This document shows, in pieces, positions 16,116 to 24,504 of a stretch of DNA of 37,917 nt; within the stretch, counting starts at the first letter, position 1; each line of letters begins with the position of its first letter. This stretch comes from JBBAFM01 sp041655415. Its GTDB lineage: Bacteria; Bacillota; Clostridia; Peptostreptococcales; JAAYPU01. A program made the translations under genes and the position numbers. The notes below the pieces were generated by a model, which was not told the DNA's origin, ran no database searches, and saw only the letters and a program-made list of their open reading frames with translations. The stretch lies in contig CAYSBC010000012.1 of the NCBI GenBank assembly GCA_964429195.1, positions 1-37,917 on the forward strand, in the 5' to 3' direction.

Positions 16116-16141
16116 TGCTATACTACATATTGTACTGTATA
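16116..16141 (+). promoter_or_regulatory. Extended -10 promoter of nrdDG with overlapping palindrome (possible NrdR-type operator)
   Basis: TG-C-TATACT at 16116-16124 is an extended -10. TACA(TAT)TGTA (16125-16135) lies inside the outer inverted repeat TATAC (16119-16123) and GTATA (16137-16141). RNR genes are commonly repressed by NrdR at AT-rich palindromes covering the -10, but the match to the usual NrdR box is weak and no second box was seen. Confidence 0.3.
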
Positions 16142-16170
16142 AAATAACAATCACAAGGGAGTGTAGTTTA

Positions 16171-18294
16171 ATGGGTAATAAGAAGGTGCAAAAAAGAACA
16201 GGGGAAATAGTTGACTTTGATATAAAAAAAATAAAAAATGCCATATTTAAAGCTGCTGAAGCCGTAGGGGGAACTGATGAATTGCAATCTCATAGGCTGG
16301 CGGATATGGTTCAAGCTATTATAAATGAATCTTACAATGCATCCATACCTTCCGTTGAGGATATTCAGGACATTGTTGAAAAGGTGCTCATAGAAGAAGG
16401 ACATGCGAAGACGGCTAAGGCCTATATTCTTTACAGAAAGAAACATGAAGAAATGAGAGATGTAAAGAATCTTTTTATGGACGCCGAAAAGATGATTGAA
16501 GAATACGTTTCTTTAGAAGATTGGAGAGTCAATGAAAATGCTAATATGGGATTTTCATTACAGGGTCTCAATAATCATATCGTAGAAAGCATTACCAAAA
16601 AATACTGGCTTAGTAAAATATATGATAAAGATTTAAGGGATGCGCACATCAAAGGGGATATACATATACATGATTTAGGACTCTTGGCACCTTATTGTTG
16701 CGGATGGGATTTACAAGATTTTCTTGCTAAAGGTTTTAGAGGAGCTAAGGGAAAAATAGAATCCAGACCACCAAAGCACTTTGAGTCAGCTCTTATGCAA
16801 ATAACGAATCTTTTATATACTTTACAAGGCGAGGCAGCAGGTGCGCAAGCTATCTCCAGCGTGGATACTTATTTAGCACCCTTTATATATTATGATAATT
16901 TAGATTACAAACAAGTAAAGAAGGCGGTACAACGATTTATTTATAATCTGAATGTGCCAACAAGAGTCGGCTTCCAGACTCCTTTTACCAATATAACTTT
17001 AGATATAACCCCTCATGCCATACTTAAAAATGAAGCAGTGATCATCGGCGGAAAACTCATGGATAAGACTTATGGAGAGTTTCAAAAAGAAATGGATATG
17101 TTCAACATCGCTTATAGTGAGGTTATGATGGAGGGTGACGGGGCAGGACGTGCCTTCAGTTTTCCAATTCCTACCGTCAATATAACCGATGACTTTCCTT
17201 GGGAATCCGAAGCGGTTAATAAAATAATGGATATGACTAGGAAATTTGGGACACCTTATTTCGCCAACTTCATTAATTCTGATTTATCCCCTGAAGATGT
17301 CAGGTCCATGTGTTGCAGATTACGATTAGACAATAGAGAGCTTAGAAAGCGTGGTGGAGGATTATTTGGTGCTAATCCGTTAACAGGATCCATTAATGTG
17401 GTTACACTGAACATGGGACGTATTGGGTATACCTCCAATAATAAAGAGGAGTTTAAGAGACAAGTTCGAAAGTTGATGGAAAAGGCTAAAGAAATATGTG
17501 AAAGCAAGAGAAAAATTCTTGAAAAATATATGGAGGCCGGGCTTTATCCCTATTCCCAATTTTATTTAAGAGGAGTCAAGGATGCTACAGGGGAATATTT
17601 TAAAAACCATTTTTCTACAATTGGTCTCAACGGTATGAATGAAGCTTGCCTTAATTTACTTGGAGTGGACATAACAACAGATGAAGGTAACGAATTTGCT
17701 ATCGAAATCATGGAATTCATGAATAAAATTATACAAATTTTTCAGGAAGAAACAGGCAGCTTATGGAATCTGGAAGCGTCTCCTGCAGAAGGTGCTACTT
17801 ACCGATTTGCCAGATTAGACAAAAAGGTTTATCAAAATATTGTTACACAAGGTGAAGATGAACCTTATTATACAAACTCCACTCAACTTCCGGTGAATTC
17901 CACGGATGACATTTTTGAAGCCATTGAAAAACAAGAAAAATTGCAGAGCTTATATACCGGCGGAACAGTGTTCCATGGCTTTTTAGGAGAACAAATTGAG
18001 GATATTGAAACATGTAAATTGTTTATTAAAAGAGTAATGAACAGCACTACTATTCCTTATATTACTATTACTCCAACTTTCTCAATTTGTAGTGACCATG
18101 GTTACATAGCGGGAGAAAAATTTAAATGTCCGGTTTGTAATAAAGATACCGAGGTTTGGACAAGAGTTGTAGGTTTTCATAGACCTGTGCAATCATGGAA
18201 TAAAGGTAAACAAGAAGAATTCAAGGATAGAAAAGAGTTTTCAGTGGAAAAGAGTTTAAAAAGTCCAGATCATTGCAAGGTTCATGTAGGATGA
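16171..18294 (+). CDS. nrdD: Anaerobic (class III) ribonucleoside-triphosphate reductase NrdD
   Basis: This glycyl-radical enzyme reduces ribonucleoside triphosphates to deoxynucleotides under strict anaerobiosis. The start is ATG 16171 with AAGGGAG at 16155-16161, giving 707 residues; the frame stays open upstream but without a ribosome site. An ATP-cone allosteric domain (about 1-95; KKVQKRTGEIVDFDIKKI) precedes the catalytic barrel (HIKGDIHIHDLG near 165, NLNVPTRVGFQTPFTN near 260, PIPTVNIT near 335). The C-terminus has the zinc-binding cysteines (CSDHGYIAG then CPVC) and the radical loop TRVVGFHRPVQSWNKGK, with the radical glycine near 668. The FHRPVQSWN form after the glycine is unlike the E. 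coli loop and fits the clostridial/Thermotoga-like subtype. It overlaps nrdG by 4 bases. Confidence 0.95.
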   Translation: MGNKKVQKRTGEIVDFDIKKIKNAIFKAAEAVGGTDELQSHRLADMVQAIINESYNASIPSVEDIQDIVEKVLIEEGHAKTAKAYILYRKKHEEMRDVKNLFMDAEKMIEEYVSLEDWRVNENANMGFSLQGLNNHIVESITKKYWLSKIYDKDLRDAHIKGDIHIHDLGLLAPYCCGWDLQDFLAKGFRGAKGKIESRPPKHFESALMQITNLLYTLQGEAAGAQAISSVDTYLAPFIYYDNLDYKQVKKAVQRFIYNLNVPTRVGFQTPFTNITLDITPHAILKNEAVIIGGKLMDKTYGEFQKEMDMFNIAYSEVMMEGDGAGRAFSFPIPTVNITDDFPWESEAVNKIMDMTRKFGTPYFANFINSDLSPEDVRSMCCRLRLDNRELRKRGGGLFGANPLTGSINVVTLNMGRIGYTSNNKEEFKRQVRKLMEKAKEICESKRKILEKYMEAGLYPYSQFYLRGVKDATGEYFKNHFSTIGLNGMNEACLNLLGVDITTDEGNEFAIEIMEFMNKIIQIFQEETGSLWNLEASPAEGATYRFARLDKKVYQNIVTQGEDEPYYTNSTQLPVNSTDDIFEAIEKQEKLQSLYTGGTVFHGFLGEQIEDIETCKLFIKRVMNSTTIPYITITPTFSICSDHGYIAGEKFKCPVCNKDTEVWTRVVGFHRPVQSWNKGKQEEFKDRKEFSVEKSLKSPDHCKVHVG

Positions 18295-18983
18295 GCAGAG
18301 TTAAGATCTTGGGTCAAGTGAAGTCTTCTTTCATTGATTATCCGGGAAAATTGTGTACAACAATCTTTTTAGCAGGATGTAATATGAAGTGTGGCTATTG
18401 TCATAATCCCGATATTGTTCATGGGAAAGGTCCTATTTTGCAAGAAACTGATTTCTTTGATTTTCTTGATAGAAGACGAAAATATTTAGATGGCGTATGT
18501 GTTTCAGGAGGGGAGCCGACTTTGTATCATGAGCTCCCAAAGTTTATAGAGGATATCAAAGCAAGAGGTTATACCATTAAACTGGATACAAATGGAACAA
18601 ATCCGACCATGCTAAAAAAATTAATCGAGGATCAGTTGATTGATTATGTAGCTATGGATATTAAAGGACCACTTTATAAGTATTCTGAAATAACAGGGAT
18701 CCAAGATTTTAATACCATTCCTATTTTAGAGAGTATTCATCTTCTAAAACAGTCTGACATCCAACATGAATTTAGAACCACAATTACCAGAGAATTATTG
18801 AGCCCTGATGATATAAAAGAATTAGTAGTGCTCTTAGATTTTCCGAAAAGATATGCTTTACAAAATTTTAAAAAAGCTAAAAATATTTTGGGCAATAGAT
18901 TATTGACGTCCTATAGCTTGGATGAATTGGACAAAATAAAAGAAACCATTACAAACTATGTAGACGAACTCATTATTCGATAA
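18291..18983 (+). CDS. nrdG: Anaerobic ribonucleotide reductase activating enzyme (radical SAM), NrdG
   Basis: This radical-SAM enzyme of 230 residues installs the glycyl radical on NrdD using S-adenosylmethionine and a 4Fe-4S cluster. The cluster ligands are C30, C34 and C37 in AGCNMKCGYCHNP. The SAM-binding GGE motif is in VSGGEPTL, and TIKLDTNG follows. The start at 18291 forms an ATGA overlap with the nrdD stop, so the pair is translationally coupled; an in-frame TTG at 18273 is less likely. The protein is longer than E. coli NrdG (about 155 residues) and resembles the PflA-like activases found with this type of NrdD. Confidence 0.92.
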   Translation: MSRVKILGQVKSSFIDYPGKLCTTIFLAGCNMKCGYCHNPDIVHGKGPILQETDFFDFLDRRRKYLDGVCVSGGEPTLYHELPKFIEDIKARGYTIKLDTNGTNPTMLKKLIEDQLIDYVAMDIKGPLYKYSEITGIQDFNTIPILESIHLLKQSDIQHEFRTTITRELLSPDDIKELVVLLDFPKRYALQNFKKAKNILGNRLLTSYSLDELDKIKETITNYVDELIIR

Positions 18984-19012
18984 AAAGTTTACTAAGCTAA
19001 AAGGAAAAAAGT

Positions 19013-19648
19013 ATGAGGCAAAGACGAATTAAAAATGAAACAGAAAAAGTAATGCAATATGACAATTATATTTTATTCAATGACAATTATACCATGAGGG
19101 ATATTTTTAAAAATGAACATCCTGTTCATATAGAAATTGGCTGTGGAAGAGGACAATTTATTAATACCCTTGCAGAAAAAAACAAGGATATGAATTATAT
19201 AGGTTTAGAAACGATAGGAAGTGTATTGGTACGGGCCTTAGAAAAGACAGCCACTAGGAACTTGCAGAATGTGAGGTATTTTTGGACGAATGCAGATTGT
19301 ATTCAAGACCTTATCCAAAGGCATGAGATTGAAAAAATCTATTTAAATTTTAGCGATCCTTGGCCCAAGAAAGGACATGGAAAGCGCAGATTAACCCATT
19401 CGAATTTCCTTCATCAATATAAGAACATATTAAAACCTCATGGCTCTATTGAGTTTAAAACAGATAATCCTCAATTATTTGAATTTACTTTGGAAGAGTT
19501 CGAAAAAAACGGATTATGCATTGTGGAGCAGACAAAGAATTTATATGAATCAGACTACCTTGCAGGCAATGTTGCAACCGAATATGAAGAAAAGTTTGTT
19601 AGTCTTGGTTATCCTATCTATTACCTAAAAGCTATCCATACAAAATAA
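19013..19648 (+). CDS. trmB: tRNA (guanine-N7-)-methyltransferase TrmB
   Basis: This SAM-dependent enzyme makes m7G at position 46 in the variable loop of tRNAs. It has 211 residues, the usual length. The SAM-binding motif is EIGCGRGQF (41-49); the family signature NFSDPWPKKGHGKRRLTH (112-129) and the C-terminal TEYEEKF are present. It lies 29 bases after nrdG with AAGG before the start, so it may be read through from nrdDG. It is closed by the convergent terminator at 19650. Confidence 0.96.
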   Translation: MRQRRIKNETEKVMQYDNYILFNDNYTMRDIFKNEHPVHIEIGCGRGQFINTLAEKNKDMNYIGLETIGSVLVRALEKTATRNLQNVRYFWTNADCIQDLIQRHEIEKIYLNFSDPWPKKGHGKRRLTHSNFLHQYKNILKPHGSIEFKTDNPQLFEFTLEEFEKNGLCIVEQTKNLYESDYLAGNVATEYEEKFVSLGYPIYYLKAIHTK

Positions 19649-19649
19649 A

Positions 19650-19692
19650 AAACCCTTTGTATAGAATACTCATTATTCTATACAAAGGGTTT
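19650..19692. terminator. Bidirectional terminator between trmB and the aminotransferase
   Basis: There is a perfect 19-bp stem, AAACCCTTTGTATAGAATA with its complement, and a 5-base loop. An A run on the left serves as the T run for the minus-strand gene; the right side is TTTAAT-rich. Confidence 0.9.
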
Positions 19693-19699
19693 AATCATC

Positions 19700-20947
19700 T
19701 TATTTAAATTTTTCAATTGCCGCAGCCATTTTTGCCGGAACCATACTGCATTTCTCTTCTGAAACAGCAGAAAGGGCAAAGCGAATACCTGCGCCAATCG
19801 GTACAGCAAAAATACCGTCTTTTTGAAGCTCCTTGCCTACCTCTTCGGCATTATTACAAGGAATTGTAATAAAAAATCCGGATTCAAAAGGGAATGTCTC
19901 TAAGGAAGCCTCTTTAGCAGCTTTTAAGAAAGCCCTTCCCCTGCTTTCTAAAATATCCATAAAATTAGCCCTTTGGGCAGAAACCTTGGCATGCAACATC
20001 TTATCTTCAAATATTTTGTTTAAGATCATCATAGCCGGTCTTGTACCATTAGACCAAGTTCCTCTGCAAGAATACATATTAACCACCTTAAATTCTTCTG
20101 CAATGGCCTGGCTTTGAGTAATGCAAATCATAGCGCCGCATCGCATCCCATAAAGCGTATAGCTTTTTGACATACTGAATCCGGCAATAATGAAAAGATT
20201 ATCAGGTAAGCCTGAGAACTTTTGGAAGAATTGTCTTGATTCATCCTGATGACCTGCAAAATCAATGTAAGCAATATCAAGAAAAAGAGTTATTTTTTTA
20301 TCCTGATTTTGTGCTGATTTTCTTAAAATATGGATAAGCCCATCCCATTCGTCGGATGTTAACGTATAACCCGTTGGGTTATGAGAAGGGGCATTTAGAA
20401 TAATGACTAAATGGGTTTGCCTTTCTAACAATTCATTGACTTTGGATTCAAAGGCTTCCAAATTGAAAGCTCTTGATTCATTAAACATGGTATAGGTTTC
20501 TATCTTGCGACCTATCTCATCAGAAATCGTTTTATAAGGGCTCCAATACCAATCGGATGTTAAGACCGTATCACCGATGGAGGAATAATTCTGAACGGTA
20601 TTTCTAATAGCACCGGTACCTCCCGGTGTTGCTACCGCTTCAATATAGGCTTCCGGCATATACTTTCCAAATGCTGCTATCTTGACTTTTTCAAGGAAAG
20701 AGGGAACGCCGGATATAGGAGCATATGCAGCCATTTCATCCGGTTCAAGTTTTTTATAGGTCTCTATGACGCTTGGGAGTACCATTAGTTTTCCTTCGTC
20801 ATCGAGTAATGCCCCGATTGTAGCGTTAATCACATTTTCTGCCCCAACCTTAGCGGCCATTTCTACAGCTAATTTATTAATACCAAATATTTTATCATCG
20901 CCGCTTATGGTCCGGTTATGGGGAACCGCCATAATAAAATTTTCCAA
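19700..20947 (-). CDS. Class I/II pyridoxal-phosphate aminotransferase (aspartate/aromatic type)
   Basis: This fold-type I transaminase has 415 residues. The start is TTG at 20947 on the minus strand: AGGAGG lies 9 bases before it, whereas the ATG five codons later would be 24 bases away. PLP-site landmarks: SGVPSFLEKV and ATPGGTGAIRNTV (about 79-118), LNAPSHNPTGY (about 184-194), DIAYIDF (about 224) and the Schiff-base lysine K261 in FSMSKSYTLYGMRCG; the C-terminal arginine is in GAGIRFALSAV. The sequence resembles aspartate/tyrosine-type aminotransferases; the exact amino donor cannot be read. It stands alone on the minus strand between convergent trmB and the divergent M23 gene. Confidence 0.9.
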   Translation of the reverse strand: MENFIMAVPHNRTISGDDKIFGINKLAVEMAAKVGAENVINATIGALLDDEGKLMVLPSVIETYKKLEPDEMAAYAPISGVPSFLEKVKIAAFGKYMPEAYIEAVATPGGTGAIRNTVQNYSSIGDTVLTSDWYWSPYKTISDEIGRKIETYTMFNESRAFNLEAFESKVNELLERQTHLVIILNAPSHNPTGYTLTSDEWDGLIHILRKSAQNQDKKITLFLDIAYIDFAGHQDESRQFFQKFSGLPDNLFIIAGFSMSKSYTLYGMRCGAMICITQSQAIAEEFKVVNMYSCRGTWSNGTRPAMMILNKIFEDKMLHAKVSAQRANFMDILESRGRAFLKAAKEASLETFPFESGFFITIPCNNAEEVGKELQKDGIFAVPIGAGIRFALSAVSEEKCSMVPAKMAAAIEKFK

Positions 20948-21155
20948 AATAAAATACCTCCTATAATATGTTGTTATTTAGTATAAAATAAAAATAAATA
21001 ATAAAAGATATTTATCTTTACATCTATTTAAAATACTAAGTACAATTCTGTTAAAAATATGATATCCTTTCATCGCCTAGAATGCAATAATATTTTAAAA
21101 TTCAGTATTAAATTGTGTATTATTGGTAAAAATATGCATTAGGAGGTGTTTATTC

Positions 21156-21929
21156 ATGAGAAATAAAAAAATACAAGATTTAAGGGATAATAAGATTATA
21201 AAAAGAATCAGGCAAATCATGGAGAGGGACGGTGTCTATGTAACTTTATTTATATGCTTTTGTATAGTCAGCATCGTAGCAATCTATACAGCCACGGAAA
21301 ATTTTAAGCAATATCAAGATAAAGGCTACATAAATTATCAGGAAATGGAGGATCAAAAATCAGAAATTGAAAACGAGGTAAAGGCTGTTGATGCGAAAAA
21401 TGATGTCGCTTCAGAGAATATATTTCTTGAAGAAGAGGATGAGGAAAATCTCGAAGAAGTAAATGCATCCGGTGAGCTCAATAATCAAAATACAACCATC
21501 ATAACGGATAAGCCTACTTTTGCTAAACCTGTACCCGGAAAAATATATAAGGAATTTTCCGTGGATGCTCTCATTTATTCAGCTACTTTAGATAGGTATA
21601 CGACCCATAATGGCGTTGATATTGAGTCTGAGATGAATACTCCGGTATGTGCCGTGTTAGATGGCAGGATTGCTGATATTAAGGAAGACAAAATGATGGG
21701 GATTACCATATTTATTGATCATGGTGATGATTTAATAACTGTTTATTCTAATCTAAGTACGAAGGAAATGGTTGAAATTGGTGATCTTGTTCAAAAGGGA
21801 GATGTCATAAGTGGGATTGGAGACACAACCCTGTTAGAGGCATTAGATAAACCCCATTTGCATTTTGAAGTTATTAAGAATGGAGAATATGTGGACCCGG
21901 TAAAATACCTAGGTTCAGGCTCAAATTAG
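21156..21929 (+). CDS. M23/LytM-domain membrane protein (SpoIIQ-like)
   Basis: This 257-residue protein has one N-terminal membrane anchor (about 28-45), an acidic linker (85-115) and a C-terminal LytM domain (about 120-252). The start is ATG 21156 with AGGAGG at 21141-21146; an in-frame GTG/TTG-type start at 21123 has no ribosome site. The zinc ligands of M23 peptidases all appear present: H151 and D155 in THNGVDIE and H234/H236 in PHLHFE, so the domain may be catalytically competent. The architecture matches SpoIIQ, the forespore half of the SpoIIIA-SpoIIQ channel, and the gene stands next to spoVT. B. subtilis SpoIIQ lacks a complete active site, whereas clostridial SpoIIQ can retain it. 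A generic cell-wall endopeptidase is the alternative. Confidence 0.82.
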   Translation: MRNKKIQDLRDNKIIKRIRQIMERDGVYVTLFICFCIVSIVAIYTATENFKQYQDKGYINYQEMEDQKSEIENEVKAVDAKNDVASENIFLEEEDEENLEEVNASGELNNQNTTIITDKPTFAKPVPGKIYKEFSVDALIYSATLDRYTTHNGVDIESEMNTPVCAVLDGRIADIKEDKMMGITIFIDHGDDLITVYSNLSTKEMVEIGDLVQKGDVISGIGDTTLLEALDKPHLHFEVIKNGEYVDPVKYLGSGSN

Positions 21930-22064
21930 TAATATAAAAATTTATTGTTAGTAGATGAATAATATTCCTATATTGACTAAAACTATTGACGAAGAGTGCT
22001 GGATTATTTCAAATAAAATTTAGTCTCTTAAGGTTTTGAGAAATTATTAGATTGGAGGATTTAT

Positions 22065-22613
22065 ATGAAGGCAACTGGCATAGTAAGAAGAATAGATGAC
22101 CTAGGTAGAGTTGTAATACCAAAAGAGATTAGAAGGACCTTAAGGATTAGGGAAGGTGACCCATTAGAAATTTTTACTGATCGAGATGGGGAGGTTATCT
22201 TAAAAAAATATTCACCCATAAGTGAGTTAAATGAATTTGCAATGGAATATGCGGAATCATTATATAATATTTTAGGTGGTACGGCAATTATAACAGACAC
22301 GGATCAAGTCATAGCTGTAGCAGGGCCAAACAAAAAAACATTTATAGAAAAAAGACTCAGCAAGGATATAGAGAAGATTATCTTAGAAAGGTCTTCTAAG
22401 GTTATAAAGGAAAAAGATAAAATAGTAGCCGTTACAAGTGAGAATATAGGAAATATAGAAATGGAATCTCAAGTTGTTGTTCCCATCATATCCCAAGGTG
22501 ATCCCATCGGTTCTATCATCTACTTAGCGAAGGATTCAAAGGAAACAGGTGATATCGAATTAAAAGCCATACAAACCGGTGCTGATTTTTTAGCAAAACA
22601 AATGGAACAATAA
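22065..22613 (+). CDS. spoVT: Stage V sporulation protein T (AbrB-type regulator)
   Basis: This transcription factor modulates late forespore (sigma-G) gene expression. Its 182 residues comprise an N-terminal swapped-hairpin AbrB DNA-binding domain (1-50; MKATGIVRRIDDLGRVVIPKEIRRTLRIREGD split by its GRVVIPKE core) and a C-terminal GAF-like domain (about 55-180). The length and the sequence of the AbrB half are typical of SpoVT. GGAGG precedes the start. The order spoVT - flippase - mazG - rqcP is conserved in Firmicutes. A possible sigma-A promoter (TTGACG at 21989-21994, 17 bases, TCAAAT) lies upstream. Confidence 0.96.
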   Translation: MKATGIVRRIDDLGRVVIPKEIRRTLRIREGDPLEIFTDRDGEVILKKYSPISELNEFAMEYAESLYNILGGTAIITDTDQVIAVAGPNKKTFIEKRLSKDIEKIILERSSKVIKEKDKIVAVTSENIGNIEMESQVVVPIISQGDPIGSIIYLAKDSKETGDIELKAIQTGADFLAKQMEQ

Positions 22614-22652
22614 TGAATATTGATGCATATACTATATGTAGAGAATATTAGG

Positions 22653-22697
22653 AAACCTAAAACATTGCAATAACTTGTTTTAGGTTTTAATATTTTC
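22653..22697 (+). terminator. Rho-independent terminator after spoVT
   Basis: AAACCTAAAAC (22653-22663) pairs perfectly with GTTTTAGGTTT (22677-22687) around a 13-base loop, followed by TAATATTTT. A TATAAT at 22740-22745 with a weak -35 is a candidate start signal for the next gene. Confidence 0.85.
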
Positions 22698-22822
22698 AGA
22701 GATAAGTCTATTTTACTATTAAATTAGATATATATGCGCTATAATAAACTTTAGAACACCATAACTTTAAGCCTTTTAAGGGTTTAATTCAGGTAGAGTT
22801 TCAGGGGGAGGACAACAACAAG

Positions 22823-24436
22823 ATGGCAAAGAAGACATTTTTACGCGGAGCGCTGATTTTAGGGGTTGCCGGAGTAATTATAAAATTGTTAGGTGCATTT
22901 TTCAGAATTCCATTAGCAAATATGATCGGTGAAGAAGGAATGGGATATTATATGACAGCTTATCCTATTTACGTTCTTTTATTAACACTTTCAACAGCGG
23001 GCATTCCTACCGCTATTTCTAAGATAGTATCAGAAAAGAACGCCACAGGAAACAGATATGGCGCACATAGAGTATTTCAATTATCTTTTATTCTAATGTT
23101 TATCATAGGAATTGTGACAACAGCCATTTTATTTTTTGGAGCAGAATACATAGTCAAAGATATTATAGGAAACCCAGGGGCATATTACGCGATGAGAGCC
23201 ATAGCACCTGCCTTGCTTTTTGTTCCAATAATGGCGGCTTATAGAGGTTATTTCCAGGGCTTGCAGGACATGAATCCTACAGCTATTTCCCAGGTTGTTG
23301 AGCAGTTCATCAGAGTTATTGCAGGTCTATTTTTAGCTTATTATCTTTTTAAACACTATAGGGTTGAGCATGCAGCCGCGGGAGCATCCTTCGGTGCTAC
23401 GGCAGGTTCTTTAGCTGGGGCTATCTTTTTAATTTTACTATATTCTGGGAAAAAGAAGAAAATACATGAAGAGCTTCAGCAGCAACCTAAAATACAGCAT
23501 GAAACTTCGGGGCAGATCTTAAAGCGAGTAATTTATATAGCCATTCCTATCACAATAGGAGCAGCTATTATGCCAATCATGAATATCATTGATACGGCGA
23601 TTGTTATGAGAAGACTTCAAAGTATTGGCTATACGATAGAGGCTGCCAACGGCCTTTATGGTCAGTTGACAGGGATGGCAGGTCCTATCATTAACTTTCC
23701 ACAGGTACTATCGATGGGTATAGCTATTAGCTTGGTACCTGTTATATCAGATGCTTTTGAAAGAAAGGATTATCATTTTTTAAGATTAAATGTGGAATCG
23801 GGTGTCCGAGTATCTATGCTGATGGGTTTACCTGCTGCCTTTGGGTTAATGGCATTAGCAGAGCCCATCATGTTACTGCTTTATCCAAGTCAGAGGGCAA
23901 GTGCAGTTAGCGCGGCAACTTCCTTGACAATCTTAGCAGCAGGGGTTATATTTTTGTCCTTGGTTCAGACATTAACTGGGATACTACAAGGGTTAGGTAA
24001 ACCGAGTATACCGGTAAAAAACCTTTTCATTGGTGGTGTTTTTAAAATAGTAATTACCTTTGTATTAACCGGAATACCACTCATCAATGTAAAAGGAGCT
24101 GCAGTGGGCACACTGGTAGCCTACATCGTTGCGACCTTGCTCAATGCTAAGTCTGTCATCAAGTATACCGGTTCCAGGTTTAATATGAACATGGTCTTTT
24201 TTAAGCCACTTATAGCTGCTGTATCCATGGGTATTGTGGTTATCGTTGCTCATAAAATATTAAATACTAGTCTAGGCAATAATATAGCGACTGTCATTTC
24301 GATTGCAGTAGGGGCCATGGTATATGGCTTAGTTTTAATTTTTATTAAAGGTATTACCCACGATGATTTTGGAATGATTCCAAAAGGAAGAAAAATAGAA
24401 GAAATTCTTAAGAAATTAAAACTTATAAGAAATTAA
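22823..24436 (+). CDS. MurJ/SpoVB-family lipid flippase (YabM position)
   Basis: This polytopic membrane protein of the MOP superfamily (537 residues, about 14 hydrophobic segments) is of the type that moves lipid-linked wall or polysaccharide precursors across the membrane. The N-terminus MAKKTFLRGALILGVAGVI, the motif GEEGMGYYMTAYPIYVLLLTLSTAGIP split across helices 1-2, and YRGYFQGLQDMNPTAISQ are typical of SpoVB/YabM proteins. GGGGGAGG lies 11 bases before the ATG. Its place between spoVT and mazG corresponds to yabM in Bacillus. A role in cortex or wall synthesis during sporulation is likely but not shown by the sequence. Confidence 0.9.
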   Translation: MAKKTFLRGALILGVAGVIIKLLGAFFRIPLANMIGEEGMGYYMTAYPIYVLLLTLSTAGIPTAISKIVSEKNATGNRYGAHRVFQLSFILMFIIGIVTTAILFFGAEYIVKDIIGNPGAYYAMRAIAPALLFVPIMAAYRGYFQGLQDMNPTAISQVVEQFIRVIAGLFLAYYLFKHYRVEHAAAGASFGATAGSLAGAIFLILLYSGKKKKIHEELQQQPKIQHETSGQILKRVIYIAIPITIGAAIMPIMNIIDTAIVMRRLQSIGYTIEAANGLYGQLTGMAGPIINFPQVLSMGIAISLVPVISDAFERKDYHFLRLNVESGVRVSMLMGLPAAFGLMALAEPIMLLLYPSQRASAVSAATSLTILAAGVIFLSLVQTLTGILQGLGKPSIPVKNLFIGGVFKIVITFVLTGIPLINVKGAAVGTLVAYIVATLLNAKSVIKYTGSRFNMNMVFFKPLIAAVSMGIVVIVAHKILNTSLGNNIATVISIAVGAMVYGLVLIFIKGITHDDFGMIPKGRKIEEILKKLKLIRN

Positions 24437-24504
24437 TGAATACGGGTATAAATGAAGGTATAACTGTGTAAAATGGTCATATAGGGGGTTCGGAAAGGCT
24501 TTTT

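Noticed and set aside
16684..16702. TGGCAC followed by TTGC as a sigma-54 promoter
   Set aside because: It lies inside nrdD and the spacer is 7 instead of 5 bases, putting the two elements on the wrong helical face.
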